Source: JAKORR01 sp964608495 (GTDB lineage: Bacteria > Armatimonadota > Zipacnadia > Zipacnadales > FEN-943). Taken from it: DNA of 12,924 nt. The position numbers were made by a program, and so were the translations under genes. Each line of letters opens with the position of its first letter. Positions within the stretch are counted from its first letter, which is position 1. Below are positions 12,879 through 12,924 of this stretch, piece after piece. A model generated the notes under the pieces. The model was not told the origin of the DNA and did not search any database. It was given only the letters and a program-made list of their open reading frames with translations. The stretch is taken from the NCBI GenBank assembly GCA_964608495.1, contig CAZSOQ010000150.1:1-12924 (forward strand), given 5' to 3'.

Positions 12879-12924
12879 ACCGCGGTTTCGCGCCCGGCGG
12901 TGTCCCCCGCACCGCGGTTTCGCG
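12870..12924 (+). repeat. 23 bp direct repeat at the window end
   Basis: The 23 bp at 12870-12892 (GTCCCCCGCACCGCGG then TTTCGCG) recur exactly at 12902-12924, a 32 bp period. Each unit ends in CGCG-GTTT-CGCG, which can form a small hairpin. The second unit stops at the last base, so the number of units cannot be known. Confidence 0.75.

Overview
The window is GC-rich bacterial chromosomal DNA (roughly 70% G+C by eye) with seven protein genes I can support. Six point along + and one along -. Several starts are fixed by good Shine-Dalgarno sites, two of them at GTG. No rRNA, tRNA, CRISPR array, transposase or phage gene was seen. Secreted multidomain glycosidase-like proteins, a DUF5060/DUF4038-type protein, a phosphodiester-glycosidase/TPR fusion and DUF3892 together suggest a polysaccharide-degrading bacterium of the Armatimonadota or Planctomycetota kind. 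That placement is inference and weak.

Layout: (1) 105-686, a MarR-family regulator with an unusual Cys/His-rich tail. (2) 687-1278, about 590 nt without a credible gene. It holds a near-consensus sigma70-type promoter (830-858), a run of strong hairpins, three with GGA in the loop, and a second possible promoter (1139-1169). It may be a structured leader of the next gene or a separate small RNA. (3) 1279-1920, a secreted 3D-domain (cell-wall hydrolase type) protein followed by a terminator-like hairpin. (4) 2003-2217, a composite intergenic repeat. (5) 2332-4959, a secreted clan GH-A glycosidase with two N-terminal carbohydrate-binding-like domains. (6) 5203-5463 and 5516-7234, a probable two-gene operon (DUF3892 protein, then NAGPA-type phosphodiester glycosidase with TPRs and a PsbP/DUF1795-like C-terminus) behind a good extended -10 promoter. 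(7) 7280-7428, another repeat copy between convergent genes. (8) 7467-9038 on - and 9226-12633 on +, a divergent pair of secreted glycosidase-like proteins with a shared 187 bp gap that carries a second exact copy of a 42 bp hairpin repeat. (9) 12634-12924, hairpins, the third repeat copy and a 23 bp direct repeat that runs into the window end.

Functionally, five of the seven products carry predicted signal peptides and four are carbohydrate-related, so this is an extracytoplasmic carbohydrate/cell-envelope neighbourhood. There are no transporters and no obvious polysaccharide utilisation operon, so a shared substrate cannot be named.

The least explained part is non-coding. It comprises the 860-1278 structured region and a dispersed family of hairpin modules that share a GCTGTGGTC box and a GTGGAYGGGGGTCTGGGGG core. 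Their stems are kept while the sequence changes, and extra hairpins are present in individual copies. These are the best candidates for something undescribed.
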